A stretch of DNA of 64,000 bases. It comes from Pseudopedobacter saltans DSM 12145 (lineage in GTDB: Bacteria > Bacteroidota > Bacteroidia > Sphingobacteriales > Sphingobacteriaceae). Numbering within the stretch: position 1 is the first letter of the stretch; each line of letters begins with the position of its first letter. Below, piece after piece: positions 38,881 to 48,200 of the stretch. Location: assembly GCF_000190735.1 (NCBI RefSeq), contig NC_015177.1:186001-250000 (forward strand), read 5' to 3'. A program made the position numbers and the translations under genes. A model generated the notes under the pieces. The model searched no databases, was not told where the DNA came from, and was given only the letters and a program-made list of their open reading frames with translations.

Positions 38881-40887
38881 ATGAACTTCAAAAAAATATT
38901 TTATATCTGTCTTTTTATATCGGCATCAGGATATTTATTAAGTCCTTCTAAATTAAAATCTAATGATTTAGAAAAGGCCAATGCATACTATGATAATTTG
39001 GATTACTATTATGCTATAGATATTTACGAGAAATTAATAAAAAAGAAGCCATCGTTAGATGTTGCAGAAAAATTAGCTAACTGTTATAGATTTGTAGGAA
39101 GGACACAGGAGGCAGAACAGACATATAAAAAGGTTATAACTTTCCCGAATTTCGATCCGGTGAACTATTTTTATTACGCTAATGTATTAAAACAGAACTC
39201 GAAATTTGAGGAAGCGAAGCATTACTATTTAATGTATGGAGAAAGAGTTCCGAAAAAAGCTGAGTTGGCACTTACTCAGGCAAATTCGTGTGATGCAGCT
39301 CGTTTATGGTTGGATAATCCTGATAAAACGGTAGAAATTTCAAATGTAGAGGCTTTGAACTCTAGCGCTTCAGATTTTTCACCAGTTATTTTTAATGACG
39401 GTATTCTGTTCTCTTCCGATAGGGCATTCGTTGCTGCGAACGAGAAAAAAAGTAAAGATAAAATTTCGGGGTGGACAGGTAATTCTTTTATGAAAATCTA
39501 TCAGGCTGTAGGCGAGAATCCACAGGGAGAAAATTACAAATTAAGTTTATTGCCATCACACATCAATAAAGATTACCATAATGGTCCTGCGGCAATTAGT
39601 TGGGACGGACAATATTTGGTGTTTACGCGTATTGGAAATGTGAATAAAAAAGAGTTGAGAAATGTGAAAAATCCTATAGTTAGAAAAGAGATTTACTTTT
39701 CAGAAAAGAAGAATGGGGTTTGGACTGAAACACAACCATTTCCGTATAATAGTAATTTTAAGTATTCTGTACAACACCCTACCTTAAGTCCAAACGGGAA
39801 CATATTGTATTTTTCTTCTGATATGCCTGGTGGATTTGGAGGAATGGATTTATATTATTCAGTAAAAATAGATGGAAAATGGACGGTTCCGGTAAATTGT
39901 GGAAATAAGATCAACACGGCTGAAGATGAAGCTTTTCCTTACGTAAGGCAAGACGGTAAATTATTCTTTGCGTCTAAAGGGCACATTACATTGGGAGGAT
40001 TGGATATATTTTCTGCTACTGGCGAAAAAGGTGAATGGGATGAACCTGAGAATTTAAAAGCTCCTATCAATTCTCCAAAAGATGATTTCGGAATTACTTT
40101 TTTTTCAGATAATACCACCGGATTATTTACTTCCAACAGAGTTGGAGGGAAAGGTTTGGACGATATTTATCATTTTTCCAGAAAAGAGGAAACTAAACCA
40201 GAAATAATCTGCGTAGTGGCTGGTAAGGTCGTAGAAAATGGAACAAATGACCCTATATCTGGACTTCGTGTTTATCTGGTAAATAAAAGTAAAGGTGAAG
40301 AAAAGTCGGTTCTTTCTAAAGAAGATGGTACTTTTTCTTTTGATTTGGAAAAAGAAACTGACTACGTTTTGAGAGGAGACTCTGATAAGTTTTTATTAAA
40401 ACAGGAAGGACAACTATCAACAAAAGGAATTAAAGAGTCTACCATTTTTAATGTTAGGTTCGAAGTGGAAAAAGCAGAGGACGCCTATTTGGTGAAATTA
40501 AATAACATTTATTATGACTTTGATAAATATACCATTAGGAAAGATGCAGAGCCGGAATTAAATAAAGTATTGGCGTTTATGAAGAAAATGCCTTACGTCA
40601 ATATAGAACTTCGGGCCCATACCGATTCGAGAGGGAAAGCTTCTTATAATATGTTATTATCAGAAAATAGAGCGAATTCCGCTAAACTGTTTCTGTTAAA
40701 CGGAGGCGCAGACGGCTCAAGGTTGTTGGCTAAAGGATTTGGAGAGACACAACTATTAAATCATTGTAAAGACGGTGTTAAATGTACTAAAGAAGAGCAC
40801 CAATTAAATAGACGAACCGAATTTAAGGTAATTAAGATCAATCCGGTTCAGGCAAATCACCAATCAAAAACAAGTAAATTGAGATAA
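38881..40887 (+). CDS. OmpA-family protein with TPR and PD40 repeats (PorE/SprE-like)
   Basis: This 668-residue envelope protein has a signal sequence, TPR-like helices (about 25-140; DYYYAIDIYEKLIK, EEAKHYYLMYGE), WD40-like PD40 repeats (about 155-430; DGILFSSDR, GNILYFSSDMPGGFGGMDLYY), a carboxypeptidase-regulatory-like domain (about 440-520) and a C-terminal OmpA domain (HTDSRGKASYN, LLSENRANSAKLF) that binds peptidoglycan. This architecture accompanies PorP/SprF genes and anchors the type IX machinery to the wall. It is the last gene of the locus, followed by a strong terminator. Confidence 0.93.
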   Translation: MNFKKIFYICLFISASGYLLSPSKLKSNDLEKANAYYDNLDYYYAIDIYEKLIKKKPSLDVAEKLANCYRFVGRTQEAEQTYKKVITFPNFDPVNYFYYANVLKQNSKFEEAKHYYLMYGERVPKKAELALTQANSCDAARLWLDNPDKTVEISNVEALNSSASDFSPVIFNDGILFSSDRAFVAANEKKSKDKISGWTGNSFMKIYQAVGENPQGENYKLSLLPSHINKDYHNGPAAISWDGQYLVFTRIGNVNKKELRNVKNPIVRKEIYFSEKKNGVWTETQPFPYNSNFKYSVQHPTLSPNGNILYFSSDMPGGFGGMDLYYSVKIDGKWTVPVNCGNKINTAEDEAFPYVRQDGKLFFASKGHITLGGLDIFSATGEKGEWDEPENLKAPINSPKDDFGITFFSDNTTGLFTSNRVGGKGLDDIYHFSRKEETKPEIICVVAGKVVENGTNDPISGLRVYLVNKSKGEEKSVLSKEDGTFSFDLEKETDYVLRGDSDKFLLKQEGQLSTKGIKESTIFNVRFEVEKAEDAYLVKLNNIYYDFDKYTIRKDAEPELNKVLAFMKKMPYVNIELRAHTDSRGKASYNMLLSENRANSAKLFLLNGGADGSRLLAKGFGETQLLNHCKDGVKCTKEEHQLNRRTEFKVIKINPVQANHQSKTSKLR

Positions 40888-40888
40888 T

Positions 40889-40916
40889 AAAACTCCGCGC
40901 TTTAGCGGAGTTTTTT
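40889..40916 (+). terminator. intrinsic terminator ending the collagen-like/type IX locus
   Basis: A 10-bp stem (AAAACTCCGC with GCGGAGTTTT) with a 6-nt loop runs into a T tract, just after the OmpA-family stop. Confidence 0.92.
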
Positions 40917-40938
40917 GTTATTATCAAGCATTAAAAGC

Positions 40939-40946
40939 TAACTTTG
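40939..40946 (+). promoter_or_regulatory. TAnnTTTG (-7) box 4 nt before the RhlE-like ATG, with -33 TTG
   Basis: TAACTTTG is followed by TCGA and ATG. A TTG at 40915-40917 sits 21 bp upstream, a plausible -33. The spacing to ATG equals that to the SRP RNA 5' end, implying a leaderless mRNA. Confidence 0.65.
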
Positions 40947-40950
40947 TCGA

Positions 40951-42177
40951 ATGAAGTTTAATAAGTACAATATATCATCAGGTATTAAAAGAAGTTTGGA
41001 AGAGGCAGGTTTTAAAAAGCCGACAGATATACAATTCAAATCTATTCCTCAGATTCTTTCCGGTCAGGATATATTGGCGATAGCTCAGACAGGTACGGGA
41101 AAAACTGCAGCTTTTGCAATCCCTTTGATTAGTATGCTTGAGCGATCAAAACCTCATTTAGATAAGCCGACCATAAAAGCCGTAGTAATGGTGCCAACAA
41201 GGGAACTTGCCATACAGATAGAGCAGGTTTTTCTAAACCTGGGAAAATATACATCTATAATTCCTTTAGCTGTGATAGGTGGAGTTGAGATTGAACCACA
41301 ACTCAAAAAGCTAAATAAAGCGGATGTTTTGATTGCTACGCCAGGCAGAATTATGGATCTAGTTTTTAAAGGCCATCTTTACCTTAAACAAATAGATTTT
41401 TTAGTTTTGGATGAAGCTGATAGAATGTTGGAGCAAGGTTTTTACAATGATATCAAGAAATTAATAACATTGTTACCCAAAAGGAGACAAACTATGTTTT
41501 TCTCTGCAACCATAAATGATACAATTAAAGATCTAGCCTATGCATTGGTAAATAAGCCGGTGCGTATCCAATTGTCTCCAAAAGATCCTGTGTCTAAAAA
41601 TGTAGATCACGCCGTTGCATATGTAGGGATGGATGATAAAAGATTTTTCCTGGAAAGATTAATTAAGGAGAATCAGGGGAAGAAAATTATAGTATTTGTA
41701 AGAACCAAGATAAGGGCAGAGCGGGTTGCTAAAGCGATGGAAAGAGTAAACATCCATACAGAAACTATCCACGGAGACAAAGATCAAAAAAATAGATTTC
41801 AGGTTTTAGATAATTTTAGAGATGGAAAAAATCAGATTTTAATAGCAACAGATATAAGTGCTAGAGGACTTGATGTAAAGGGTGTAGATTTTGTTGTAAA
41901 CTACGATTTGCCTGAAGTTCCTGAAAACTACGTTCACAGAATAGGCAGAACGGGCAGAGGTACGAGCCGGGGAAGAGCAGTGTCGTTTTGCAGCGAAGAG
42001 GAGAAGGCTTATTTAGACGCAATACAGGAATATATAGGTAAACCGATAGATGTAATGGAAATCAATAAGGGAGCGTATGAAGAAACTATTGTGTTTTCCC
42101 AAGCAAATCCATACGATTGGAAAAGCCTGATGAACGAAGCCAGACAAGATAATAATGGAAAACGTAAAAAGAAATAA
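40951..42177 (+). CDS. DEAD-box RNA helicase (RhlE-like)
   Basis: This 408-residue helicase has the Q motif near KKPTDIQFKSIP, motif I AQTGTGKT, Ia PTRELA, motif II VLDEADRM, motif III FSATI, and VI HRIGRTGRG. It ends in a short basic tail (NNGKRKKK) without a DbpA domain. It probably unwinds structured RNA or assists ribosome assembly. It is a single gene between the surface locus terminator and the SRP RNA. The -7 box ends 4 nt before the ATG. Confidence 0.95.
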   Translation: MKFNKYNISSGIKRSLEEAGFKKPTDIQFKSIPQILSGQDILAIAQTGTGKTAAFAIPLISMLERSKPHLDKPTIKAVVMVPTRELAIQIEQVFLNLGKYTSIIPLAVIGGVEIEPQLKKLNKADVLIATPGRIMDLVFKGHLYLKQIDFLVLDEADRMLEQGFYNDIKKLITLLPKRRQTMFFSATINDTIKDLAYALVNKPVRIQLSPKDPVSKNVDHAVAYVGMDDKRFFLERLIKENQGKKIIVFVRTKIRAERVAKAMERVNIHTETIHGDKDQKNRFQVLDNFRDGKNQILIATDISARGLDVKGVDFVVNYDLPEVPENYVHRIGRTGRGTSRGRAVSFCSEEEKAYLDAIQEYIGKPIDVMEINKGAYEETIVFSQANPYDWKSLMNEARQDNNGKRKKK

Positions 42178-42248
42178 AATTTTCTGATTGATTTACAGTC
42201 TGTTGTTCGCTAGTTTGATATTTAGTTTAGAATAAAGATAAAAAATGA

Positions 42249-42256
42249 TACCTTTG
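42249..42256 (+). promoter_or_regulatory. TAnnTTTG (-7) box of the SRP RNA gene
   Basis: TACCTTTG lies 4 nt before the GGG that should be the SRP RNA 5' end (42261). It calibrates the -7-to-start spacing for the window. Confidence 0.75.
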
Positions 42257-42258
42257 TG

Positions 42259-42360
42259 CCGGGTTAGTCTTCTACGACCAGCTCCCTCTGAATTCCCCCA
42301 GGGTGGGAACGCAGCAAGGGTAGGAGGTTGTAGCGGTGCGATAGAAGGTGCTAGCCCATT
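42259..42360 (+). ncRNA. ffs: signal recognition particle RNA (4.5S-type)
   Basis: About 100 nt with complementary ends (GGGTTAG at 42261 with CTAGCCC at 42351, one G-U pair). The central conserved domain IV reads CCCAGGGTGGGAACGCAGCA, with the GGAA-type tetraloop and asymmetric internal-loop sequences that bind Ffh. A T tract follows (42359-42364). A TACCTTTG promoter precedes it. Exact ends are predicted, not measured. Confidence 0.93.
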
Positions 42361-42433
42361 TTTTCTTTTCTCATAATTCTAAAAAATCAAACAATTTACT
42401 ACAAGAATCTTTTCCTAATTCGTTTTCTATTCG

Positions 42434-42441
42434 TAAATTTG
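42434..42441 (+). promoter_or_regulatory. candidate -7 box for the transaldolase-family gene
   Basis: TAAATTTG matches TAnnTTTG, about 102 bp before the ATG. It would leave an AT-rich leader of roughly 98 nt with no clear structure. Confidence 0.45.
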
Positions 42442-42543
42442 TAACGAAAAAATTATCAGGGGATTTTTTCTTTTGTTTTTGACAATTTTTCAATCCTGAA
42501 TAGTATTTAAAAATCAATCAAACATTTAGAATATAAAAAGATT

Positions 42544-43203
42544 ATGAAGTTTTTTATAGATACAGCAAATCTTGCTCAAATTAAAGAAGCGCAAGATTTA
42601 GGTGTTTTGGATGGTGTAACAACCAACCCTAGCTTAATGGCTAAAGAAGGTATAACTGGTGAAGAGAATATCTTAAATCATTACAAAGCTATTTGTGATA
42701 TCGTTGAAGATAATGTAAGTGCAGAGGTTATCTCTACAGATTACGAAGGGATGATTAAAGAAGGTGAAGCTTTAGCAGCTTTAAACCCTAAGATTGTTGT
42801 TAAAATTCCTATGATTAAGGATGGTATCAAAGCAATTAAATATTTCAGCAGCAAAGGAATAAGAACAAACTGTACTTTGATTTTTTCTGCGGGACAAGCT
42901 TTATTAGCGGCAAAAGCAGGTGCTAGCTATGTATCTCCGTTCTTAGGCAGATTAGATGATATCGGTGCAGATAGCTATGGACTAATAGAGGATATCAGAT
43001 TGATTTTTGATAACTACGGTTATGAAACAGAAATCTTAGCGGCTTCTATCAGAAATGCAGTTCACATTGTGGAGTGTGCAAAAATCGGCGCTGATGTAAT
43101 GACAGGTCCTTTGTCTTCTATCTTAGGTTTGTTAAAACACCCATTAACTGATAATGGTTTAGCTCAATTCTTAGCAGATCATGCTAAAGCTGCTGGTAAA
43201 TAG
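42544..43203 (+). CDS. transaldolase / fructose-6-phosphate aldolase (short, FSA/TalB3-like)
   Basis: This 219-residue TIM-barrel protein has the short transaldolase family signature: MKFFIDTANLAQIKEAQDLG, DGVTTNPSLMAKEG, catalytic Lys in VVKIPMIKDG (about residue 86), and NCTLIFSAGQALLAAKAGA. Short members are either transaldolases or fructose-6-phosphate aldolases; the sequence alone does not decide. It feeds the same sugar-phosphate pool as the split transketolase. It is monocistronic, with a terminator after it. Confidence 0.92.
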   Translation: MKFFIDTANLAQIKEAQDLGVLDGVTTNPSLMAKEGITGEENILNHYKAICDIVEDNVSAEVISTDYEGMIKEGEALAALNPKIVVKIPMIKDGIKAIKYFSSKGIRTNCTLIFSAGQALLAAKAGASYVSPFLGRLDDIGADSYGLIEDIRLIFDNYGYETEILAASIRNAVHIVECAKIGADVMTGPLSSILGLLKHPLTDNGLAQFLADHAKAAGK

Positions 43204-43226
43204 TAAGTAAAATCTTAAAATGATAT

Positions 43227-43257
43227 AAGGCCGGGAGAATACACTTCCGGCTTTTTT
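43227..43257 (+). terminator. intrinsic terminator after the transaldolase-family gene
   Basis: The stem AAGGCCGGGA pairs with TTCCGGCTTT (two G-U), has an 8-nt loop and runs into a T tract, 24 bp after the stop. Confidence 0.88.
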
Positions 43258-43281
43258 GTTTTATTTCAAATTTGGAAATAA

Positions 43282-44238
43282 ATGGATTACGATATTTTAA
43301 TTATAGGGGCCGGACCAATTGGTCTGGCATGTGGAATAGAAGCTAAGAAAAAAGGATTGTCATATATAATAATAGAGAAAGGCTGTTTGGTAAATTCTTT
43401 ATATAACTATCCGCAGAATATGACTTTTTTTTCGACATCAGAAAGGTTAGAAATAGGGGATATTCCTTTTATTTCCAATAATTTAAAACCAACTCGATCA
43501 GAAGCGTTGGAATATTATCGGAGAGTGACACTCTATTTCGATTTGAATGTTCGTTTATTTGAAGAAGTTTTAGACTTAAAAGGAGTGCAGGGAAGTTTTG
43601 AAGTAAAGACAAGTAAAAATTTCTACAAGGCTAAAAATATAATAGTTTCTACCGGATTTTATGACATCCCTAACTGGATGGGAGTAGAGGGGGAAAACTT
43701 ATCCAAAGTATTTCATTATTATAATGATCCCAGCTATTTTGCGATACAAAAAGTAATGGTTGTTGGAGCCAGTAATTCGTCCGTAGACGCTGCTTTGGAA
43801 TGCTATCGCAAGGGAGCAGAAGTAACGATGGTTATAAGAAATGGTGAAATTAGTGATAGGGTAAAATATTGGGTGAAACCTGACATCGAAAATAGGATTA
43901 AAGAAGGAAGTATTAAGGCCTATTTTAATTCCGAAATAAAAAGCATTAAAGAAGATGTTGTTCTGATAAATACGCCAAATGGAGATTTGCAATTAGATAA
44001 TGATTTTGTGTTGGCTTTAACAGGATATCAGCCTAATTTTTCTTTTTTACAACATTTGGGAATAATGCTGGAAGGACGAAATCGCTATCCAAAATATGAT
44101 GAGGCAAGCATGGAAACAAACCGTAAGGGAGTATATCTGGCGGGTGTTGTTTGCGGCGGAATGGATACGCATTTATGGTTTATAGAAAACTCAAGAATCC
44201 ATGCAGAGATAATCATTTCCCATATTGTAAGTGAATGA
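43282..44238 (+). CDS. ypdA: YpdA-family putative bacillithiol disulfide reductase
   Basis: This 318-residue FAD/NADPH flavoprotein has the FAD motif ILIIGAGPIGLACGIEA, the second nucleotide motif VVGASNSSVDAALEC (about residue 158), and YpdA-type NYPQNMTFFSTSERLE. The CxxC active site of thioredoxin reductase is absent, as in YpdA. In Firmicutes YpdA recycles bacillithiol disulfide, and some Bacteroidota make bacillithiol, so that role is plausible. No bsh genes are nearby. A monocistronic gene after a terminator. Confidence 0.9.
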   Translation: MDYDILIIGAGPIGLACGIEAKKKGLSYIIIEKGCLVNSLYNYPQNMTFFSTSERLEIGDIPFISNNLKPTRSEALEYYRRVTLYFDLNVRLFEEVLDLKGVQGSFEVKTSKNFYKAKNIIVSTGFYDIPNWMGVEGENLSKVFHYYNDPSYFAIQKVMVVGASNSSVDAALECYRKGAEVTMVIRNGEISDRVKYWVKPDIENRIKEGSIKAYFNSEIKSIKEDVVLINTPNGDLQLDNDFVLALTGYQPNFSFLQHLGIMLEGRNRYPKYDEASMETNRKGVYLAGVVCGGMDTHLWFIENSRIHAEIIISHIVSE

Positions 44239-44267
44239 CTGTCCTCGCATGGATTCTCAAATAGAAT

Positions 44268-44459
44268 TTACATTTTGGAAGAGTCTGATGTGCTTCTTAT
44301 AAGACCAATACCTGTAAAGAAAAAAATGATGCCTAAGATAAGGTAGACTATCAAGCTTCTGGTAAAGTCGCTTCCTCTTGTAAATTCTAAAGCACTGTAT
44401 ACTAAACCGATGATTCCTAGTATTGTTAAAAGTGTTCCAAAAATTCTTTTTAAGTTCAT
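44268..44459 (-). CDS. small two-helix membrane protein
   Basis: This 63-residue protein has two hydrophobic helices (about 5-25, IFGTLLTILGIIGLVYSAL; about 36-56, LIVYLILGIIFFFTGIGLI), separated by a polar turn RGSDFTR. It resembles short conserved membrane proteins of Bacteroidota. No function is known. It converges with ypdA and lies downstream of gmhB on the same strand, 62 bp away. Coding status is supported by the clean amphiphilic pattern, but it is short. Confidence 0.65.
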   Translation of the reverse strand: MNLKRIFGTLLTILGIIGLVYSALEFTRGSDFTRSLIVYLILGIIFFFTGIGLIRSTSDSSKM

Positions 44460-44521
44460 AGCAGTAAATGTTTTACTTAAGAAAGCAAAACGGTTGCCAG
44501 AAATTTTTTAATATTCGGAAC

Positions 44522-45016
44522 CTACTTAATCAAATGTAAAATTTCACCCAAAGGTTGGTCAATCTCAATCTTAATACCAGTCATCCCTGCAGCTTCAGCA
44601 GCTTCAACATCAGTAAATTTATCACCAATAAAATAAGATTGTGAAGGATCTATACTATGATCTGCAATTCCTTTCAATAACATACCCGGTTTAGGCTTTC
44701 TGCAGTCGCATTCGCCGGTAAAGTTTGGATGATGAGGGCAAAAATAAAAATCAGTAAATTTTACGCCATAAGGCTCGTAGGCTTTTGCCAGCCTGTTATG
44801 CATTTCATTTAAGGTGTCCAAAGTATACCATCCTTTAGCTATTCCTCCTTGATTAGTAGCAACCATAAGAAGGTATCCTCTGTCCTGTAATTCTTTTAAA
44901 GTTTCGTAATTATGTTCAAGTATTTCAAAATCTTCTAAAGTGCAAACATAATCTCCCAATTCTTTATTCAACACACCATCTCTGTCTAAGAAAACAGCCT
45001 TATTCTTAATTTCCAT
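44522..45016 (-). CDS. gmhB: HAD-family heptose bisphosphate phosphatase (GmhB-like)
   Basis: This 164-residue HAD phosphatase of the histidinol/heptose type has the nucleophile motif FLDRDGVLNKE (Asp10 and Asp12 approx.), motif II ATNQGGIAKG, the zinc-finger cysteine/histidine loop FCPHHPNFTGECDCRKPKPG, and motif IV IGDKFTDVEAA. It removes a phosphate in ADP-heptose biosynthesis for LPS, or a related sugar phosphate. It stands alone. A TAAATTTG box ends 4 nt before the ATG. Confidence 0.92.
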   Translation of the reverse strand: MEIKNKAVFLDRDGVLNKELGDYVCTLEDFEILEHNYETLKELQDRGYLLMVATNQGGIAKGWYTLDTLNEMHNRLAKAYEPYGVKFTDFYFCPHHPNFTGECDCRKPKPGMLLKGIADHSIDPSQSYFIGDKFTDVEAAEAAGMTGIKIEIDQPLGEILHLIK

Positions 45017-45020
45017 GGAG

Positions 45021-45028
45021 CAAATTTA
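45021..45028 (-). promoter_or_regulatory. TAnnTTTG (-7) box 4 nt before the gmhB ATG
   Basis: The complement reads TAAATTTG, CTCC, ATG, the same 4-nt spacing as at the SRP RNA. A leaderless transcript is predicted. Confidence 0.6.
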
Positions 45029-45241
45029 AAAATACTAATCTTTTGTTTGTTTTGTTTTTAATAATTTAAAATAAAGTTGTTTTGATTGATTTATTTGTAT
45101 TTTAAATATTATTTTATTGATTTTTTATTATTTTAATGTATGTTTCGTTGATGAATTGATAAAATTAAGTACTTTAATGATATGGTTTATTGATAAAACT
45201 ATAAAAATTCAATAAAGTTCTATTTTGAAGAATTTAGTATC

Positions 45242-45249
45242 TAATTTTG
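45242..45249 (+). promoter_or_regulatory. candidate -7 box for gltBD
   Basis: TAATTTTG matches TAnnTTTG, 22 bp before the first gltB ATG. A TTG at 45225-45227 is only 14 bp upstream, closer than usual. Confidence 0.45.
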
Positions 45250-45271
45250 TGTTAAAACAAAATTAAATTTT

Positions 45272-48200
45272 ATGATGGGTTGGTTTGATCAAAGAAACTA
45301 TGGTTTGTATGATTCTAAATTTGAACATGATGCATGTGGAACCGGATTTATTACCAATATCAATGGTAAAAAATCTCATGAAATTGTACGGAATGCGTTG
45401 ACCATACTTGAAAATATGGAGCATCGTGGTGCTTGTGGTTGCGACCCAGATTCTGGAGATGGAGCGGGTATCTTTACTCAGATTCCACACAGCTTCTTTT
45501 TAGAGGAATGTAATAATTTAGAAATCAACTTAAAAGAGCCCGGACATTACGGTGTTGGTATGATGTTTTTGCCACAGGAAGCATTGTCGAGAAAGGCAAT
45601 TGTTGATATCATTACAAAATGTGCAGAGCAGCTGAACTTCGAAGTTTTGGGATTTAGAAAAGTGCCTGTAGACAATTCTGTGATCGGAGAAACAGCCAAA
45701 GCGGTTGAACCTATGGTTAGACAGGTTTTTGTGTCAAAGCCAGCTCATATTAAAGAAGGTGATGAGTTTGAGCGTAAACTGTATGTTTTAAGAAGACTAA
45801 TTACCAAAACAGTTCAGGAAGAAATAAAAGAAGAATCAGAATATTTTTACTTTACGTCGTTCTCTTCAAGGACGATAGTTTACAAAGGCCAGCTTACAAC
45901 TTTTCAGGTAAGACAGTATTACAAAGATCTTCAGAATGAGAAATACCAATCGGCGTTTGGTATGGTACATTCACGTTTTTCTACCAATACATTCCCTTCC
46001 TGGAAATTAGCACAACCATTCAGATTTATTTCTCACAATGGCGAAATCAATACATTAACAGGAAACTTAAATTGGTTTTATGCAGCGGTAAAATCTTTGG
46101 TGTCACCTTGTTTTACCAAGGAGGAAATGGAAATTTTACTTCCTGTGATAGAAGGAGATCAATCAGATTCGGCTTGTTTGGATAATATTGTAGAAGTCTT
46201 AACACATTCGGGAAGATCATTACCTCATGTGATGATGATGTTGGTGCCAGAGGCATGGGACGGAAACGAAGATATGGATCCGCTGAAAAAAGCATTCTAC
46301 GAATATCATGCTACTTTAATGGAGCCATGGGATGGCCCTGCAGCGCTGACATTTACAGATGGTGTTAAATTGATCGGTTCTATCCTGGACAGAAACGGCC
46401 TTCGACCTTTACGCTACGTAATAACTGAAGATAATACCTGTATAGTAGCTTCAGAAGCGGGAGTTTTGCCTATTGAAGAATCACAGGTAATTACCAAAGG
46501 GCGTTTGCAACCGGGTAAGATGTTTTTGATTGATATCGAGCAGGGGAAAATCATTAAAGATGAAGAAATTAAACATCAAATCGCTTCTAGACAACCATAT
46601 CAGGAATGGCTTGATAATTATATTATAAAATTGGAAGATCTGCCCGAGCCTCGGGTTTCTTTTACAAGCTTAGGCAGAGAGGCTGTTCATCGTTATCAAA
46701 AAGTATTTGGATATAGCAGAGAAGATGTTGATATGATTATCAAACCGATGGCTCTGGACGGTAAAGAGCCGATAGGATCTATGGGAACTGATGTCCCGTT
46801 GGCAGTATTGTCAAACAAACCTCAGCATTTATCAAGCTATTTTAAACAATTCTTTGCTCAGGTAACCAATCCTCCGATAGACCCGATTCGTGAAAGGCTG
46901 GTGATGAGTTTGGCTACTTTTATTGGTAACAACGGAAATATCCTTGCAGAAGATAAAAAGCACTGTCACTGTGTAAGTATCAAACATCCAATTTTGAACA
47001 ATGCTGAGCTGGAAAAGTTGCGTAGTATCGATACAGGAAGTTTCAATGCGAAAACTTTACAGACCTATTTTACTGTAGATGGTAAAGATGGCTCGCTGGA
47101 ACGGGGGCTGGAAAGATTATGCCGTTATGCGGAAGACGCTGTAAATGATAATTTTGAGGTTATTATTCTTTCGGATAGAGCAATAGATTCAGAACATGCA
47201 CCAATTCCTTCTTTACTCGCTGTTTCTGCTGTTCATCACCATTTAATTAAAAAAGGACTAAGGGGAGCTATCGGATTGGTAGTTGAAGCCGGAGATGTCT
47301 GGGAAGTACATCACTTTGCCTGTTTACTGGCATTCGGAGCAACAGCTATTAATCCTTATTTGGCTTTGGCTTCTATCGAAGCTTTGCAACAAGACGGAAA
47401 AATAGCTAAAGATATTTCACGTGAAAAATTAGTTTATAACTACACCAAATCGGTTTGTGACGGCTTGTTGAAAATCTTTTCTAAAATGGGGATTTCTACA
47501 TTGCAATCTTATCATGGCTCTCAAATCTTCGAAATTTTGGGAATCAACAAAGATGTTGTGGATAAATATTTCGTAGGCGGAATTAGCAGGATTGAAGGTT
47601 TAAACCTGGATGATATTGCTCGTGAAGCATTAAACAAACATGTGAACGGTTTTAAAGCCTCTGATGATGAAGTTTCTTTACTCACAGAAGGAGGTATTTA
47701 TCAGTGGAAAAGAAAAGGAGAAGCTCATCTGTTTAATCCAGAAACTGTTCATTTACTGCAATTAGCAACTCGTACAGACAATTACGATGTATATAAAAAG
47801 TATGCGGCCCTGGTTAATAACCAGAACGAAAAGATATATACTTTGCGGGGATTGATGGATTTTGCTCAACATAGAGAATCTATTTCTCTGGAGGAGGTTG
47901 AACCGATAGAAAATATCATGAAGCGTTTTGCAACCGGAGCAATGTCTTTTGGCTCGATTTCTCACGAAGCGCATAGCACTTTAGCTATTGCGATGAATAG
48001 AATTGGAGGGATGAGTAATACGGGAGAGGGAGGCGAGGATGAACTTCGTTATCAACCACTCGCAAACGGAGACTCTATGCGTTCTGCAATTAAGCAGGTG
48101 GCTTCAGGAAGATTTGGTGTTACTATTAATTACCTGACGAATGCAGATGAGATTCAAATTAAAATGGCTCAGGGAGCAAAACCTGGAGAGGGAGGACAGT

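Noticed and set aside
44194-44257. 11-bp inverted repeat (AGAATCCATGC ... GCATGGATTCT) across the end of ypdA
   Set aside because: The arms are 42 nt apart; such a repeat is expected about once by chance in 64 kb. There is no U tract.
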